From Anaerolineaceae bacterium (GTDB taxonomy: Bacteria; Chloroflexota; Anaerolineae; Anaerolineales; Anaerolineaceae), in assembly GCA_002702705.1 (NCBI GenBank), contig PABH01000042.1:186001-250000 (forward strand): a DNA stretch of 64,000 nucleotides, given 5' to 3'. The stretch's first letter is position 1. Each line of letters begins with the position of its first letter. A program made the position numbers and the translations under genes. Below the pieces are notes generated by a model. That model was not told where the DNA came from, searched no databases, and saw only the letters and a program-made list of their open reading frames with translations. Positions 48,623 through 58,374 of this stretch are shown piece by piece.

Positions 48623-51600
48623 CTATCCCATCATTCGTTTGATGGGGAACAACAACTCTTTTTCAATCCCATAAGGCAAAGGTGATGTCTGGTAATTATT
48701 TAATTCCAGATAAATATGACCATTCTCATCAATGACACGTGCATCAAAAGATAACGAACCATTTGTGTGCTGCTGTGGTTTAACTTCCGCAAAGATCGGG
48801 ACACCATTAATTTTGTTTTCATAAATTTTCAAATCACCAATTGAATGAGGCAAACTTAACGCACCGCTGGCACCGATTTCATAAATACCGGCAGTTTGCA
48901 AACATAACTCAACCAGCAGCGGCAGGCTGACCAAATTTTCTTGATGGGAAGTGATGGGAGGCAAACTCTTATTTAATTTACCCAAATACACATCACCGGA
49001 TCGCTGCACCCCTTCCAATACCTGGAAGGAAGGTCCATGAAAGTACAATTTGTAAATATCTTCTGCAGAGATGGTATAAGCACCATTCCAATGCGGTTTT
49101 TCTGTCTGGTTATTTTGGTGTGGCTGTTCCGCAGGGATAAGATGTACTTTCCCTGAAAAATGCCGCAGAATATCAACCTTACCCTGAATACGGGCCAAGG
49201 TTGATTCCAGCGTAACATGAGCAACCAATCCGCTTTTTTCACGAATAACCTGCGCTTTCCAGGTGATTTTTCGGGCTTCATCTCGATAAAATTTGAATGG
49301 CGTTAAGAAAGTGATATCCGTGATCTGTTCAGACCGGAAACCATTCTGACTGGTTGCCAAAACGGAAGCCACATGTTGTGCCGCAACGGAAAAACCCTCA
49401 ATACCCATCACACCAGGTAACAACGGAATTCCATTCATGGCATGATCTTTCAAAAAAGCTTCTTGTGTGGGATCTAATTCTGCTTCTAATAGAATGCCCT
49501 CCGACAAACTCATGCCGCTTAACCGGCTTAACATCACATGAATCGGATCACCGGTAATGAGTGCCTGATTGGCTTTTTGAACATCCAAACCACCGTCAGG
49601 ATCATCCTGTTTCTCCAATAAACCCAATGAACCAGCCAGAATAACTTCTCCTCGTGATCCTGCTTCCAGTTCCCGGCGCACATAAACCGCAGCTTCTTGA
49701 GGATTCATCAAATCAATCCCAGCTCGCTCCATTAAGGCAGGAATATGTCCACGGCTGGCCATGCCAACTTCTGCCCAGGCCCCCCAATCAAGTGCCAAAG
49801 CCTGAACCGTTGGGTACGTATGATTAATCGCAGCTGTAAGTCGGGTGAGAGCGTCGTTTGCAGCGCTGTAATCCGTCTGTCCGGCATTACCGAAACGTCC
49901 AGCCACCGAAGTAAAAGAAACCATCGCTTTTGGCAGACAATTTTTGGATTCCATTGTTTTGAATAAATTGTAAAATCCGTCCACCTTGATTGAAAAAATG
50001 GTTTGGATTTCCTCCTCCGATTTACTTTCCAATTTGCGGCTGCGTTCTAAACCAGCAGCATGGATCAACACATCAATTCGTCCGCTGGTCTGGATAATTT
50101 TTTCAACCGCATTTTCCACTGCAGCCGGATCAGTTACATCACACACCAAATAAACAGCGGTTCCACCCGCTTTTTGTATTTCGGATATGGTTTGATGGGT
50201 AGCAGCGGCTCTTTGTAACGCTTCAATTTTTCGATTAATACTAGCCGGTGTCAGTTTTTCACCACCTGAAAGGCTTTTTTTCATCAGGTTTTGTTTTAAC
50301 GTTTCCGGATCACTTAATACCATCCGTAGATCAGCATCCTCAGCAGGCGGCAAATCAGAACGCCCCAACAAATAAAACTGACCCTGTGTTGCCCGCGCTA
50401 AATCAAGGCTGATCGGCGCGATAATTCCACCACTGCCTCCGCTGATAACAAAAACGGAACCGGGCAGTAATGGTTTGATATTTACCTCGGGGGTTTCTTC
50501 CTCTCGTAGTACGATCGTAAAACGCTGTTCCCCTTCCCAGGCTACTTCCATTACCGCCGCATCAATCATCGTCTCCTGATAAAGAATCTCTGCAACCTTT
50601 GAGCCGGTTGCCTTTTCTTCAAAATCAACAACTTTAACAAAAATGTTTTTTCGTTCTCGAGCAATGGCTTTTGCGAAGCCAGCAGCCGCACCACCTAAAG
50701 GCGCGGAAACTTTGTTACCGGATAATCCAAACAAACCATCCATCCGGGTGCCAACCACCAAAAACTCAAGTTCAGGCATCAGGCGCACGATGTTGACCAG
50801 GTTGTAAAAACTTTTTTCTTGCTGATTCTGCCAGGTTGTTTGATTCATTGTTTTAAAATCAGGTTGCAAATCTAACGTCGGCAAGTAATACAAACCATGA
50901 ACCGCTCCATTATTCAATGCGGTTTTTACATTGTCTATCATCGTATTTGGATTTTCGCTGTTTAATGAAATAACTTGTGCATTATGAGTTTGTAATTTCC
51001 GTACTAATTCGTTCCACATACCGGATGAATCACTTATAACAAGGATTCGTTTACTCGCATCGATTTTGATACCACTCGGTTTACACAAATCCAACTTGGG
51101 GCGCAAAACAGCGACCGGTATACGGCGAATTACAGAATTGGTTTGATCATGTTCTTCTGCTAGTGAAATGGGTGTTTCTTCTGCAACCGGAGGTTTTTGT
51201 TGTTGTAATGCAGTTTTTACAAACCCAACCACTTTGGTTAAAGTATTGTATTCAGACAATCTTAAGTCTTCTCGGCGAGGAATGCCGTAATTCTCTCGAA
51301 TGGTAGCAAATAATTCAGCTTGTTTAACCGTATCAATGCCTAAATCTGCTTCCAGGTCCAAATCCATATCCAACATCTCCGCTGGATAACCCGTTTTTTC
51401 GGAGACAATAGAAACGACATAAGATTGGATGGAATCCGCATCCTGCGATTCAAAATTTTCAACCTGATCTGCTGGTTGTTCTGTTACCTCTGCAATTGTC
51501 GGTGCGATTACAGGCTGTTCTTCTTGTGTAGGTTTTGTCTGCACAGACAAACGAGAGTCCATCACGAAGCCAACCACTTTACTTAAGGTATTGTAATCAG

Positions 51601-54600
51601 ACAAACGCAAATCTTCCCGGCGAGGAATACCGTAATGTTCACGAATGGATGCAAATAACTCGGCTTGTTTGACGGTGTCAATGCCCAAATCTGCTTCCAG
51701 ATCCAAATCCATATCCAACATTTCGGTTGGGTAGCCAGTCTTTTCACTGACCAAACTCAGCACTACCTGCCCAACTTCATTATCCGTAATTGATTCTGAT
51801 TCCTGAACCGGTGTGGCGATTGATTCCTCCACTACCGGAGCAATTGGTGTTTTTTCCACAGAAATTGACTCTACCACTTGCTGTTTTTGTTCATTGTTTT
51901 CTGTCTGGTTTGTTTCTGGCTGGCTGACCCAGGCAGATGGTCCCTGACCAAACTGCCAGGCAGAAACTGCCGGTTCCAGTTGTGGCGGTCCCTGATTTTT
52001 TACTCTTAAAGTGTGCTGAACAACTTCGAGTTCCACTTCGGGATAACCAGCCACCGTCTTGATCCAATGACGATAAACCGGTTGGTTAATTCGCTCAGTA
52101 GATTTGATTTTCCGTATTAATGTCATCGCAATTTGCGAACCAAAACCAGCGCCCAATCGTAAAGCATATTCCACCGGATATTGTCCACCGTGCGAAAGAT
52201 TAAGATCACCCAAATCTGGGTCCGGCTCGAATTGATCATCGTAGTGAGCAATGGGAGGAACAATACCATATTCCAACGCTTTGACAGCCATTACATCTTC
52301 AATACCCACACCCATCGTATGCCCGGTAAAACCTTTGGTATTAGCAATCACAACTTTATTCGCTTGGTCACCAAAGGTCTGTCGCAGTGCTTGAATTTCT
52401 GCTGCTGCGCTGCCGCCGCGGGCTGGTGTATAGGTTTCGTGTGACACAAACACTGTTTTATCCGCGATCTCATACCGGTTGATTCCGAAACGACGTTCCG
52501 CTTGTTGAATCAGGCGATCCATCACCCGGCTGACATGTGGTACATCCAATCGGGTTCCGTGGAAGGCACTATTTGCGATCTGGCTCGAGAGCAGCTCCGC
52601 AATCCCCACCATTCCGCGTTCCCGGATGGCATCTTCCGCTTCCAAAACCAAGGCAGCAGCACCCATTCCCATGATCATGCCATTACGACGGCGGTCAAAG
52701 GGCAAGGCTGCCATTCGGATATTGGTTTCAGTGGTGGTCGCACCGCTGGCTAATAAACCGGTACCAATCCAATTCACCAAATTACCGCCCGTTACATCAT
52801 CACCCGCAATGATCACGACCCGGCGGCAGCGTCCGGAACGAATCCAATCTTCTGCCACGGATACGGCATGTGTTGTCGTAGCACAAGCTGCATTCACGTA
52901 GGTGTTTGGGCCTTTCGCCCCTATATATTCAGCAAATTGAGAGTGTCCCATCGCCAAAATGCGGAAGATAAACCGGCGGTCAAAGTGGTAATCCAGTTGA
53001 TTAATCTCTTCTTTTAATTCGTTTTCCCGGCTTTCCAATGCAGTCCGCAGTTTTGGACTGTCCCCATTTAATAATGAAAGCATCGATCGTACTTCATTTA
53101 GCTGTTTAATCAGGGTTTTGTGTTCATAATAACTTTCGGATGCTTCCGCCATACGATCCAAACCGGGAAAAGCGGAAGCAAACACGACACCGGTTTCATC
53201 CTGCAAGGCGGGCGGCAGCATCCAACGATCAGGAAGATAGGTACCTTTACTTGTTCGGCGGTGATTCATCACCAGAGGAATACCAGCATCCCGCAGTGCA
53301 TCAATGCCAGTGGCAATGGCTAACTGGGTTGAAATATCAATCGCTTCCACCCGGTCTGCTGGCACACCAAATTCCTTAGCCAGATCAAACGCACCACGCT
53401 GACCTGCCAACTGCACCGTTTCATCGATGGATTCGATCTCCTTCATCACCGCACCCGCTTCACTTTTAATCAGGCGGGTTACCCGGCGATTCACCATCTG
53501 GTTGCGTTTTTCAGCGGAAAGCTGTTCAATCCGCACTTCACCATGCAAAATAGCCTGAATACTATCTTCTTCAAATACGTGTTTTGAAATACCAGGCAAA
53601 CCCAAAGCCGCACCACTGATCACCACAGAACCGGTCAGCGGGACGCGGCCATCCGAGATGCCATCTTCTTGATGGGTGTTTTCCTCTAAATGGTTCATTT
53701 CAACCGGTTCCACTGCTTCAACTGGCTGGGAAACTTCGCCAAACTGGCGCAACACACCTGCTGCAAACAAAGCACACAAGGCTTCGTTGAAACTTGGTAA
53801 TGCTCCTTTTCGAGGATGATTGGTTGCCACAATGGAAACCGGCTGTTCTTTCAAAATATCACTGGACAAGGCATTTAAGACCCGTTTTGGACCGGATTCG
53901 ATAAAGACCCGAGCCCCACTATCATAAAGTTTTTGAATCCCTTTAATAAACTGCACCGGTGATGCAACCTGATCCGCCAGCATATCCAAAATAGCTTCCC
54001 GCTCAACCGGATACCAATCACCTGTCACATTGGCCGCAATGGGTAAACGTGGTGCTTGTATATTCATGCGATCAATCACGGAACGCAGCGGTTTGCTGGC
54101 GGGTGCCACAATTTTGGTGTGGAAGGCATGGCTGACAGGAATTTTCACTGCCTGGTAATCAGATGACTTAAACACCTCAATGGCTGCGTCAACACCTTTG
54201 GTCGAGCCTGCAATGACCGATTGGGTTGGGCTGTTTAAATTAGCCAATACCACATATTCATCCACCGTTTCAATTAACCGCTGAATCTCTTCAATTGGTG
54301 CAGAAACAGCAGCCATACATCCATTATCTTCCATGGATACTTTGGTCATCTCACGCCCGCGGGCACTGACTACTTCCAAAGCTTCCGCGAAAGTCAAGAC
54401 ACCGGCTGCTACCAATGCTGCATATTCACCCAAACTGTGCCCAATCACCATGTCCGGCTGGAAACCATACTGTTTTAACAGTCGTAACATGGCTACATTA
54501 GCGGTTAACACAGCGGGTTGGGTGATCTCCGTATTTTTTAATTCCGCTTCCGCAGCTTTCAGGCTTTCTTTATCACCATCGGCATAAATATAATGGGTTA

Positions 54601-57211
54601 AGGGTTTTCCGAGCAGCGGGGTCATCACCCGGTCTGCCTCAGCAAAAGTTTCATCAATTACTGGCTCAATATCTCGCAGTTCACGCAGCATATTAACGTA
54701 CTGTGAACCTTGTCCCGGAAACAGAAAAGCCACTTTACCAGGAGCACCACTGCCGCGGTGGACACCTTGAGCTGTCAGTGCCTGCCACATACTGGGGTTA
54801 TTCGTATCCAGTGCTGTTAAAGCCCGTTCGGCTCGTTTAATAAATTCCTCTGGGGTGCCGTAATCAATCACCAGGCGCTCGGGTTGTGAAACTTCTTGAT
54901 TTGAAGGCAGTTTTGAGGGAGGCAAATAACCAGCCTTAGCCTGGCCCAAAGCACGAATTAACACTGTTTTTAATTCGTTCACATCGTTCGTACCAATAAA
55001 AAATAAACCACGGAAATGTTCTTGAACATCCGGCTGGGTAGGTTCTACCGGTTGTGCATCCGGCGTAGAGTCACGATTTGATTTTTCTTGACCTGCACCT
55101 GCATTCGTTACAAAAAAATCAACCACTTTTGCCAGAGTGTTGTAGTCCGATAACCGTAAATCTTCTCGCCGAGCTACCCCATAATTTTCACGAATGGTGG
55201 CAAATAATTCAGCTTGTTTAACCGTATCCACACCCAAATCCGCCTCCAGATCGAGGTCGAGGTCTAACATTTCTACCGGATAGCCCGTTTTTTCAGCCAC
55301 CTGGCTTAAAACAAACGCTTCAACGGAATCTCTAGAAACACTTCCCTGGGTTACAGGGTGTTCACTTTGAGATAATTCAACTTCGGGCAAGATAACAGGT
55401 GCAGCATCTGGTCTATTTACTGGCTCAACCGTTTTTGGCAGGCTGCCGAGGCTGTTTTGCACAAAACCAACCACTTTGGTTAAGGTGTTATAGTCCGATA
55501 ACCGTAAATCTTCCCGGCGCGGAATACCGTAATTTTCGCGGATGGTGGCAAATAATTCAGCTTGTTTAACCGTGTCGATCCCCAAATCGGCTTCCAGATC
55601 AAGATCCACATCCAACATTTCCTGTGGATAACCAGTCTTTTCACTAACGACCTGTAATACAAATTGAGTAATCGCTGCTTCATTTTCCACATTGATGGGT
55701 TGTGGCACACCAACCTCCATCGATTCAACTACCGTTGGTACGGGTTGTTCTGCAGCGACTGCGGCGGAAAATACTTTGTTTTCATTTATTGCAACACCAG
55801 GAACATACTCTTCCAACACAAAATGGAAATTGGTTCCACCAAAACCAAATGCACTGATCCCTGCCCGGCGGATTTGACCCGGTTCGTTTTCCCATGGACG
55901 GGCTTCCGTATTAACGGCAAATGGTAAATCAGCAAAATTGATGTTGGGATTTGGTTTGTGGAAGTTAGCGCTGGGCGGAAGGATTTTTTCATATAAGGCC
56001 ATAGCAACTTTAATCACACTGGCTGCGCCGGCTGCACTTTTTAAATGGCCAATATTGGATTTAACCGAACCTAGCGCAATCGAGCCAACTTCTTTACCAA
56101 GTTTTCCAAAAACTTCATTCAGACTGTTTACTTCAACCACATCACCAACTTTGGTTGATGTACCGTGCCCTTCAATTAATCCTACACTGAAGGGAGAAAC
56201 ACCAGCGTTTAACCAGGCACGTTCAATCGCGCGCACCTGACCTACCGGGTTGGGGGCGGTGATCCCTTTTCCCTTTCCATCGGAACTGCTGCCAATGCCG
56301 CGGATAACTGCATAAATCTTGTCACCATCCCGCTCAGCATCCTCAAGACGTTTTAATAAAAAGATGGCTGCCCCTTCTCCCATCACAAATCCATTGGCAC
56401 CATCCGCATACGGGCGGGAACCATCCGGGCTGAGCGCACCGATTTTACAGAATTTTACATAGGATTCAACACCCATGTTGCGGTCTACGCCACCGGTTAA
56501 GACTGCGTCAAATTGATATGAATTTAATCCCTGGATAGCGGATTGCATGGCTGCAAAAGAAGAGGCACAGGCTGCATCGGTCACATAATTAGGGCCAGAA
56601 AAATTAAAAATATTGGCAACCCGTCCGGCAATAATATTTGAAAGTTCACCCGGCATCGTATCTTCGGTGATGTCCGCAATAGTGCTGCGGATATTCTGCT
56701 GCATTTCAGCAATTAGTGTCTGCTGTACTTGTTGGGGTAAGTTCTGAAATGCGGGTGTATTTTGTAAAGCAGTCGCATATTCAGGAAAGAGAATGCGCAT
56801 CGTGGAACGGTAATGTTTTTCCCCCGCCATTGCATTACCAAAAATCACAGCCACCCGTTCAGGGTCTAAACTGCGCTGCGGATACCCAAAATCACTTAAA
56901 GCCTGATGACTGGCTGCGATAGACCACTGCTGAGTCTGATCCATTTGTTTCAGCACGGTTGGCGGAATCGGCATCCGTAATTTCATTGGATCAAATTGAT
57001 ATCCATCCACCCAAGCCCCGATTTTGGTGTAGGTTTTGTCTGGAGACGAACGGTCCGTATCAAAATACAAATCCGGATTCCAGCGTTCCGGGTTTACGTC
57101 CCGAATTGAATTACGAACAGCCAGAATATTTTTCCAGAAAGAGGACACATCAAATGCATCCGGTAAAATTGCGCCAATCCCTACGATGGCTACAGGTTTT
57201 AATAACGTCAT
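48623..57211 (-). CDS. Type I megasynthase KS-ACP-ACP-AT-KS-ACP-ACP-KR-DH (PUFA/PKS-like)
   Basis: A 2,862-residue multidomain synthase. I start at 57211, with GGAGG about 10 bases upstream; an earlier in-frame start adds 21 unlike residues. Domains: KS1 (about 1-460; Cys215, His349, His389), two carrier domains (about 520-600 and 635-715), acyltransferase (about 820-1130; Ser926 in GHSLGEY, His1031), a second unusual KS (about 1190-1720; Cys1443, His1591, His1631), two more carriers (about 1820-1900 and 1935-2015), ketoreductase (about 2040-2520; Tyr2448) and a terminal hot-dog dehydratase (about 2560-2862; His2590 in HAMNGIPLLPG). All four carriers read GIDT or GVDT where GxDS is expected (Thr547, 663, 1846, 1961). 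No enoylreductase or thioesterase is seen. The layout recalls PUFA synthases. The product is unknown, probably a long-chain lipid. Confidence 0.9.
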   Translation of the reverse strand: MTLLKPVAIVGIGAILPDAFDVSSFWKNILAVRNSIRDVNPERWNPDLYFDTDRSSPDKTYTKIGAWVDGYQFDPMKLRMPIPPTVLKQMDQTQQWSIAASHQALSDFGYPQRSLDPERVAVIFGNAMAGEKHYRSTMRILFPEYATALQNTPAFQNLPQQVQQTLIAEMQQNIRSTIADITEDTMPGELSNIIAGRVANIFNFSGPNYVTDAACASSFAAMQSAIQGLNSYQFDAVLTGGVDRNMGVESYVKFCKIGALSPDGSRPYADGANGFVMGEGAAIFLLKRLEDAERDGDKIYAVIRGIGSSSDGKGKGITAPNPVGQVRAIERAWLNAGVSPFSVGLIEGHGTSTKVGDVVEVNSLNEVFGKLGKEVGSIALGSVKSNIGHLKSAAGAASVIKVAMALYEKILPPSANFHKPNPNINFADLPFAVNTEARPWENEPGQIRRAGISAFGFGGTNFHFVLEEYVPGVAINENKVFSAAVAAEQPVPTVVESMEVGVPQPINVENEAAITQFVLQVVSEKTGYPQEMLDVDLDLEADLGIDTVKQAELFATIRENYGIPRREDLRLSDYNTLTKVVGFVQNSLGSLPKTVEPVNRPDAAPVILPEVELSQSEHPVTQGSVSRDSVEAFVLSQVAEKTGYPVEMLDLDLDLEADLGVDTVKQAELFATIRENYGVARREDLRLSDYNTLAKVVDFFVTNAGAGQEKSNRDSTPDAQPVEPTQPDVQEHFRGLFFIGTNDVNELKTVLIRALGQAKAGYLPPSKLPSNQEVSQPERLVIDYGTPEEFIKRAERALTALDTNNPSMWQALTAQGVHRGSGAPGKVAFLFPGQGSQYVNMLRELRDIEPVIDETFAEADRVMTPLLGKPLTHYIYADGDKESLKAAEAELKNTEITQPAVLTANVAMLRLLKQYGFQPDMVIGHSLGEYAALVAAGVLTFAEALEVVSARGREMTKVSMEDNGCMAAVSAPIEEIQRLIETVDEYVVLANLNSPTQSVIAGSTKGVDAAIEVFKSSDYQAVKIPVSHAFHTKIVAPASKPLRSVIDRMNIQAPRLPIAANVTGDWYPVEREAILDMLADQVASPVQFIKGIQKLYDSGARVFIESGPKRVLNALSSDILKEQPVSIVATNHPRKGALPSFNEALCALFAAGVLRQFGEVSQPVEAVEPVEMNHLEENTHQEDGISDGRVPLTGSVVISGAALGLPGISKHVFEEDSIQAILHGEVRIEQLSAEKRNQMVNRRVTRLIKSEAGAVMKEIESIDETVQLAGQRGAFDLAKEFGVPADRVEAIDISTQLAIATGIDALRDAGIPLVMNHRRTSKGTYLPDRWMLPPALQDETGVVFASAFPGLDRMAEASESYYEHKTLIKQLNEVRSMLSLLNGDSPKLRTALESRENELKEEINQLDYHFDRRFIFRILAMGHSQFAEYIGAKGPNTYVNAACATTTHAVSVAEDWIRSGRCRRVVIIAGDDVTGGNLVNWIGTGLLASGATTTETNIRMAALPFDRRRNGMIMGMGAAALVLEAEDAIRERGMVGIAELLSSQIANSAFHGTRLDVPHVSRVMDRLIQQAERRFGINRYEIADKTVFVSHETYTPARGGSAAAEIQALRQTFGDQANKVVIANTKGFTGHTMGVGIEDVMAVKALEYGIVPPIAHYDDQFEPDPDLGDLNLSHGGQYPVEYALRLGAGFGSQIAMTLIRKIKSTERINQPVYRHWIKTVAGYPEVELEVVQHTLRVKNQGPPQLEPAVSAWQFGQGPSAWVSQPETNQTENNEQKQQVVESISVEKTPIAPVVEESIATPVQESESITDNEVGQVVLSLVSEKTGYPTEMLDMDLDLEADLGIDTVKQAELFASIREHYGIPRREDLRLSDYNTLSKVVGFVMDSRLSVQTKPTQEEQPVIAPTIAEVTEQPADQVENFESQDADSIQSYVVSIVSEKTGYPAEMLDMDLDLEADLGIDTVKQAELFATIRENYGIPRREDLRLSEYNTLTKVVGFVKTALQQQKPPVAEETPISLAEEHDQTNSVIRRIPVAVLRPKLDLCKPSGIKIDASKRILVISDSSGMWNELVRKLQTHNAQVISLNSENPNTMIDNVKTALNNGAVHGLYYLPTLDLQPDFKTMNQTTWQNQQEKSFYNLVNIVRLMPELEFLVVGTRMDGLFGLSGNKVSAPLGGAAAGFAKAIARERKNIFVKVVDFEEKATGSKVAEILYQETMIDAAVMEVAWEGEQRFTIVLREEETPEVNIKPLLPGSVFVISGGSGGIIAPISLDLARATQGQFYLLGRSDLPPAEDADLRMVLSDPETLKQNLMKKSLSGGEKLTPASINRKIEALQRAAATHQTISEIQKAGGTAVYLVCDVTDPAAVENAVEKIIQTSGRIDVLIHAAGLERSRKLESKSEEEIQTIFSIKVDGFYNLFKTMESKNCLPKAMVSFTSVAGRFGNAGQTDYSAANDALTRLTAAINHTYPTVQALALDWGAWAEVGMASRGHIPALMERAGIDLMNPQEAAVYVRRELEAGSRGEVILAGSLGLLEKQDDPDGGLDVQKANQALITGDPIHVMLSRLSGMSLSEGILLEAELDPTQEAFLKDHAMNGIPLLPGVMGIEGFSVAAQHVASVLATSQNGFRSEQITDITFLTPFKFYRDEARKITWKAQVIREKSGLVAHVTLESTLARIQGKVDILRHFSGKVHLIPAEQPHQNNQTEKPHWNGAYTISAEDIYKLYFHGPSFQVLEGVQRSGDVYLGKLNKSLPPITSHQENLVSLPLLVELCLQTAGIYEIGASGALSLPHSIGDLKIYENKINGVPIFAEVKPQQHTNGSLSFDARVIDENGHIYLELNNYQTSPLPYGIEKELLFPIKRMMG
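51215..51410 (-). repeat. Carrier-domain repeat 4 of the megasynthase
   Basis: One of four near-identical coding repeats of about 60 codons. The core reads DLEADLGIDTVKQAEL, with Thr1961 (codon 51331-51329) at the phosphopantetheine position. It lies about 155 bases from repeat 3. Confidence 0.85.
51565..51755 (-). repeat. Carrier-domain repeat 3 of the megasynthase
   Basis: Same carrier motif, DLEADLGIDTVKQAEL, with Thr1846 encoded by ACC at 51676-51674. It is followed by an Ala/Pro/Gln-rich linker. Confidence 0.85.
55115..55300 (-). repeat. Carrier-domain repeat 2 of the megasynthase
   Basis: Same carrier motif with one change, DLEADLGVDTVKQAEL. Thr663 is encoded by ACG at 55225-55223. 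It ends just before the acyltransferase linker. Confidence 0.85.
55460..55650 (-). repeat. Carrier-domain repeat 1 of the megasynthase
   Basis: First carrier repeat after KS1, DLEADLGIDTVKQAEL, with Thr547 encoded by ACG at 55573-55571. All four repeats keep the same YGxxRREDLRLSxYNTL segment after the active site. Confidence 0.85.
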
Positions 57212-57611
57212 AATGAAACTACCTCCGTTTTTGCATTTTTCCGATTGACTTAAAAGTGGCAACACAAAACACACCCCACAGTGTTTATGGGGTAATTTTT
57301 GCCAGCTTTAAGCGCTTTCAATCGGCAAATTTCTTCGTTTTTTTATTATCATCTTTCGGGCATTCAGAAGACGCCCTTTATTGAATTTTCACAATGTATG
57401 CAGCAGCTCCACCGGCCGCTGACTAATTACAAAAACACCGGCTTTTTAAAAGAGTTACGCCGGTTTGGTTTTCGTTAAGTGGATTTCGTTGAAAACAAAA
57501 TGTATTTACCAGTTCCTAAATCCTTGAATCATTACGCCAAAACACTTTAAAACTCAAATAAGTGGAGTGGGAATTTCGAGGAAAACGAATTATTAAAGCA
57601 TCATTTGCAAA
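57212..57611. other. Upstream region of the megasynthase
   Basis: About 400 bases between the megasynthase start and the hemolysin-III gene's stop codon, both on the minus strand. A small hairpin with arms ACCCC and GGGGT lies around 57273-57294 in the presumed leader. I found no strong promoter hexamers, no FapR-like site and no credible ORF. Confidence 0.45.
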
Positions 57612-58274
57612 TTAAATAACGATCAAACTAATCACAACAAAATGCGACAACGCCCCTAATAAGACAAAAATGTGCCATAGTTCGTGGAAACCAAATATGT
57701 TTGGGAAAAAATCCGGTTTTTTTAGAATATAAATCACTGCACCAAAGGAATAAAACAAGCCGCCAATCACCAATCCCCATAAAGCCAAAGGGGAAAGTGA
57801 CCGGATCATTTCATTAACCGCAAAGATTGACAACCACCCCATCACCAGGTAAACCCCGGCCGTTGTCCAGCGTGGTGCTTTGATAACAAAAAGTTTAACA
57901 ATTACGCCTGTAACAGCCAAAAACCAGATAATAGACAAAAACCCCCACGACCAAAATCCATTAAATGCCAACAGACAAATAGGGGTATAACTGCCAGCGA
58001 TGACGACGTAGATGGAGGCATGGTCAAATTTGCGCAGTCTTAACAGCGTTTTTGGCTGGGCTTTCACGAGATGGTAGGATGCACTGGCAGAAAACATTAA
58101 TACCAGGCTGATGCCGTAAATTGTAACGGCGACAGTAGATAACCAATCTCCCCAACTGAAAATTAACAAAAAAATCGTACCAACAAAACCCAATGTGGCG
58201 CCTGCCAAATGTGTTAATCCGCTAATTGGTTCACGGAAACGCCGCCATAATATATGATCCTGAATATTTAACAT
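57612..58274 (-). CDS. Hemolysin III / TrhA-family (PAQR-like) membrane protein
   Basis: A 220-residue protein with seven membrane segments. Family features are REPISGLTHLAGATLG (about 14-29), the SASASYHL motif (about 68-75), KFDHASIYVVIAGSYTP (about 88-104) and FHELWHIFVLLGALSHF near the end. The His, Ser and Asp residues match the zinc-site positions of the CREST/PAQR superfamily. I prefer the ATG at 58274; a TTG two codons earlier is also in frame. Function is uncertain; TrhA proteins influence membrane energetics and lipid homeostasis. Confidence 0.88.
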   Translation of the reverse strand: MLNIQDHILWRRFREPISGLTHLAGATLGFVGTIFLLIFSWGDWLSTVAVTIYGISLVLMFSASASYHLVKAQPKTLLRLRKFDHASIYVVIAGSYTPICLLAFNGFWSWGFLSIIWFLAVTGVIVKLFVIKAPRWTTAGVYLVMGWLSIFAVNEMIRSLSPLALWGLVIGGLFYSFGAVIYILKKPDFFPNIFGFHELWHIFVLLGALSHFVVISLIVI

Positions 58275-58374
58275 AATCAAAACTATATCACGCTGGAGCG
58301 TATTTGTAGTCTCACGATGGTCACGGTCTTTGGATGTGACGGTAATAATTTATTTATCTTAACCCATGCAAAGG

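Noticed and set aside
48623-57211. Calling the Thr residues in the carrier domains a sequencing or assembly error
   Set aside because: The change is present in all four repeats, with different Thr codons (ACG and ACC), so a single error or collapse cannot explain it.
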